Of a stretch of DNA of 55,265 nt, positions 53,436-55,265 are shown in pieces. The position numbers and the translations under genes were made by a program. Location: contig NZ_VOLR01000026.1 in the NCBI RefSeq assembly GCF_007954355.1, positions 1 to 55,265 of the forward strand, given 5' to 3'. This stretch comes from Colwellia hornerae. Its GTDB lineage: Bacteria > Pseudomonadota > Gammaproteobacteria > Enterobacterales > Alteromonadaceae. How positions within the stretch are numbered: the first letter of the stretch is position 1; each line of letters opens with the position of its first letter. A model generated the notes under the pieces. That model was not told the DNA's origin. It made no database searches and saw only the letters and a program-made list of their open reading frames with translations.

Positions 53436-55094
53436 ATGGTACATGTTGCATTAGATAATAATACAAAAAAAATACTTGTTGAAGACGTAATTAACGCTTC
53501 AGATACTCGAGTATTAAAAAAAGAGCTATCTATTGGTTTAAAGAGTCTTACCTATGAAATTAGCTTTGTAGGTATTGATTCCATCCCTTATTGGCTGGTA
53601 AAATTCCTTCTAAAGATGAAGGATAATGTCGCTATTGAAACTACACATAGTGCCTTATGGGGATATTTGTCAAAACTAGGCATAAAAAACAATTTAAAAA
53701 ATAGCTATGAAGCCGATGCCTCTATAAGCAGGGAGCCGGTTAAAGCGATAGTCTTTGGTGGAAGCGCGGGAAGTATTGAAAAAATAGTCAAATTGATAAC
53801 GCTATTACCATATACAGACATAGCTATTTTTATTGTTGTACACCTTAGCCCAAATAAGAAAAGTCTTTTAGTCCCTATTATTCAAAATGTAACGCAATAT
53901 GAAGTGTATGAAGCCGTTCACAACACGCAAGTGAGAACTAATTGTATCTATATTGCACCACCAAATTATCATTTAACCATAATCGATAATTACATGTACT
54001 TAGATAAAACGGCTCTTGTTAGTTATTCTAGGCCCTCTCTAACGACAACATTTAAGTCTTTGGCGTATGAATATCAAAGTGCTTTGGTTGTGGTACTATT
54101 GTGTGGGTATGGCAGTGATGGAACCCAGAGCCTAGCGGATTTAAAACAAAACAATAGTGAGGTTATTATACTTGACCCCAAAGAGTGTGAAGCTACGGCG
54201 ATGCTTTTTAATGCTATTGAAACAAATAATTATTCGAAAATATTAACACTACAAGAAATTGCAACATATCTTAAATTACTGCTAAGTGTAGAAGTTGATA
54301 TTGAAGATGAGATTGAAAATTTTTTAGAAAATATAAAATTGACTTACGGGTATGACTTTCTAAATTACGATAGAAACTCTTTAAGTAGAAGAATAGAATT
54401 AACGATGAAGCAAAGTATGATAAATAGCTTTGGAAAATTTAAAAAAAGTGTTTTTGAAGATGAGACCTTATTTGCAAAATTACTCAGTTCTTTTTCAATC
54501 AATGTAACCACTTTTTTTAGAAACCCGGAAGTCTTTAAAATGTTGAGGGAAGATGTTGTTCCTTACCTAGATACTTTTCCATCGATAAGAGTCTGGTGTG
54601 CGGGGTGTTCTCGTGGTGATGAGCCTTATAGTATCGCTATTATGTTAGATGAAATGGGTTTATTACATAAAAGTTTAGTGTATGCGACTGATTTTAATCC
54701 TCGTGTTTTAAACGAAGCAGGGAATGGTTTTTTTTCTAGCGATGATTTTACTAATTTTGAATCAAATTACATTAAAAGTTCGGGTAAAAAAGAATTGCGA
54801 AATTGGTTTGAATTTGAAGAAAATGTTATTGAGATAAAAGAACATATCAAAAAGAAAGTCTTGTTTTTTCAGCATAATTTAGTGACCGACGATTCTATTA
54901 ATGAGTTTCATTTGATTTTTTGTAGGAATGTACTTATATATTTTAATCGAAACTTACAAAAAACAGTGTTCAATACTATAGATGATTCACTTTTTAAAGG
55001 GGGAATTTTAGTGCTTGGAGAAAGTGAAAAGCTACTCAAAGAATATGATTATAAGGTACTAGACAAGAAAATATATAAGAAAGGATTGGTGTAG
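53436..55094 (+). CDS. STAS-like / CheB methylesterase / CheR methyltransferase fusion
   Basis: 552 residues. Residues 10-92 have a STAS-like alpha/beta pattern (EISFVGIDSIPYWLVKFLLKM then NVAIETTHSALWGYLSKLGI). CheB catalytic domain 102-280: Ser110 in FGGSAGS, His136 in VVHLSPNKK, Asp228 in GYGSDGTQSL, so the triad is complete, with no receiver in front. CheR 285-545: TTFFRNPEVF, GCSRGDEPYS (SAM site, usually CSTGEEPYS) and FCRNVLIYF. Two bases after the hybrid kinase gene. CheB-CheR fusions with a kinase occur in modular two-component systems that are not chemotaxis clusters; no chemoreceptor is here, so the methylated target may be the kinase sensor itself (inference). Confidence 0.92.
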   Translation: MVHVALDNNTKKILVEDVINASDTRVLKKELSIGLKSLTYEISFVGIDSIPYWLVKFLLKMKDNVAIETTHSALWGYLSKLGIKNNLKNSYEADASISREPVKAIVFGGSAGSIEKIVKLITLLPYTDIAIFIVVHLSPNKKSLLVPIIQNVTQYEVYEAVHNTQVRTNCIYIAPPNYHLTIIDNYMYLDKTALVSYSRPSLTTTFKSLAYEYQSALVVVLLCGYGSDGTQSLADLKQNNSEVIILDPKECEATAMLFNAIETNNYSKILTLQEIATYLKLLLSVEVDIEDEIENFLENIKLTYGYDFLNYDRNSLSRRIELTMKQSMINSFGKFKKSVFEDETLFAKLLSSFSINVTTFFRNPEVFKMLREDVVPYLDTFPSIRVWCAGCSRGDEPYSIAIMLDEMGLLHKSLVYATDFNPRVLNEAGNGFFSSDDFTNFESNYIKSSGKKELRNWFEFEENVIEIKEHIKKKVLFFQHNLVTDDSINEFHLIFCRNVLIYFNRNLQKTVFNTIDDSLFKGGILVLGESEKLLKEYDYKVLDKKIYKKGLV

Positions 55095-55138
55095 TGAAGT
55101 AAGTGCCAATTAAGGTGTGCAGTTATAATGTTAGCTTA

Positions 55139-55265
55139 GACCCTGTAACAAAATCTGTGTAACTGCCTATCATTAATACCCATATAGGGTTTAGGATAGG
55201 CAGACTATGAATAAGAAAGAACTAGAAGTATTTGCTAAGCAAGCAGCCAAAGGTATTAAGTCCGA
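55139..55265 (+). mobile_element. IS256-family insertion sequence, left end (partial)
   Basis: The terminal sequence starts GACCCTGTAACAAAATCTG at about 55139 and continues GTGTAACTGCC, the style of IS256-family terminal inverted repeats. It is followed 40 bp later by a transposase start. The element runs out of the window. It lies 44 bp after the CheB-CheR fusion stop. Confidence 0.75.
55207..55265 (+). CDS. IS256-family transposase, N-terminal fragment (runs off window)
   Basis: 19 residues beginning MNKKELEVFAKQAAKGIKS match the usual start of IS256-family (Mutator-type) DDE transposases. The catalytic residues lie beyond the window, so intactness is unknown. Confidence 0.75.
   Translation, partial: MNKKELEVFAKQAAKGIKS

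Overview
The window looks like a chromosomal segment of a marine gammaproteobacterium, most likely Colwelliaceae or a close Alteromonadales relative. The evidence is AT-rich DNA, core proteins of gammaproteobacterial type (ClpX, Lon, HU-beta, PpiD, MinCDE, YbiT, MtfA), the order tRNAs-tig-clpP-clpX-lon-hupB-ppiD, and typical marine exo-peptidases (S46 and M49). The species assignment is inference; no rRNA is present.

Layout. (1) 1-10.3 kb is an accessory region. It starts with the end of an IS110-family element and holds an orphan TIR-like protein, then singly transcribed, widely spaced genes: a secreted alpha/beta hydrolase, an SDR, a DUF418/YeiB-type membrane protein, two unknown membrane proteins, a CPBP protease, a glutaredoxin-like protein, an RhlE-like helicase, and a dienelactone-hydrolase-like protein behind a heptanucleotide repeat array. 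(2) 10.3-24.3 kb is mostly housekeeping: cbpA, a ZapB-like/ZapA pair, minCDE, a DsbB/DsbA-like redox pair, S46 and M49 peptidases, mtfA, a Nudix hydrolase and a CheX-REC regulator, with two paralogous T5orf172-like proteins 11 kb apart. (3) 24.5-31.4 kb: ABC-F ybiT, yehS plus a DEAD-box helicase, a YkgJ-type cysteine-cluster protein, an SDR, a peroxiredoxin, a glutathione peroxidase and folD. (4) 31.6-41.4 kb: a tRNA cluster Pro-Arg-His-Pro with a strong promoter, then the protein-quality-control block tig, clpP, clpX, lon, hupB, ppiD, with a clear heat-shock-type promoter before lon. (5) 41.4-49 kb: methyltransferases (one BMT5-like with a C2H2-like zinc finger), a PfpI-family protein, a VF530 protein, an SDR, a crotonase and a REC-PAS-GGDEF-EAL protein. 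(6) 49.4-55.1 kb: a two-gene signalling module made of a 1319-residue hybrid histidine kinase with three receiver domains and a STAS-like/CheB/CheR fusion, ending against an IS256-family element that runs off the window.

How the genes work together. The tig-clpPX-lon-hupB-ppiD block handles folding and proteolysis. MinCDE and ZapA with its coiled-coil partner place and stabilise the division ring. The Dsb pair, peroxiredoxin, GPx and glutaredoxin-like protein handle thiol and peroxide chemistry. The 3' signalling module, next to an insertion sequence and preceded by a duplicated translation-start segment, is the best candidate for an acquired and little-described system. Other places worth a second look are the BMT5-zinc-finger protein, the catalytically altered T5orf172 pair, the repeat array at 9.5 kb and the orphan TIR protein beside the IS110 end.
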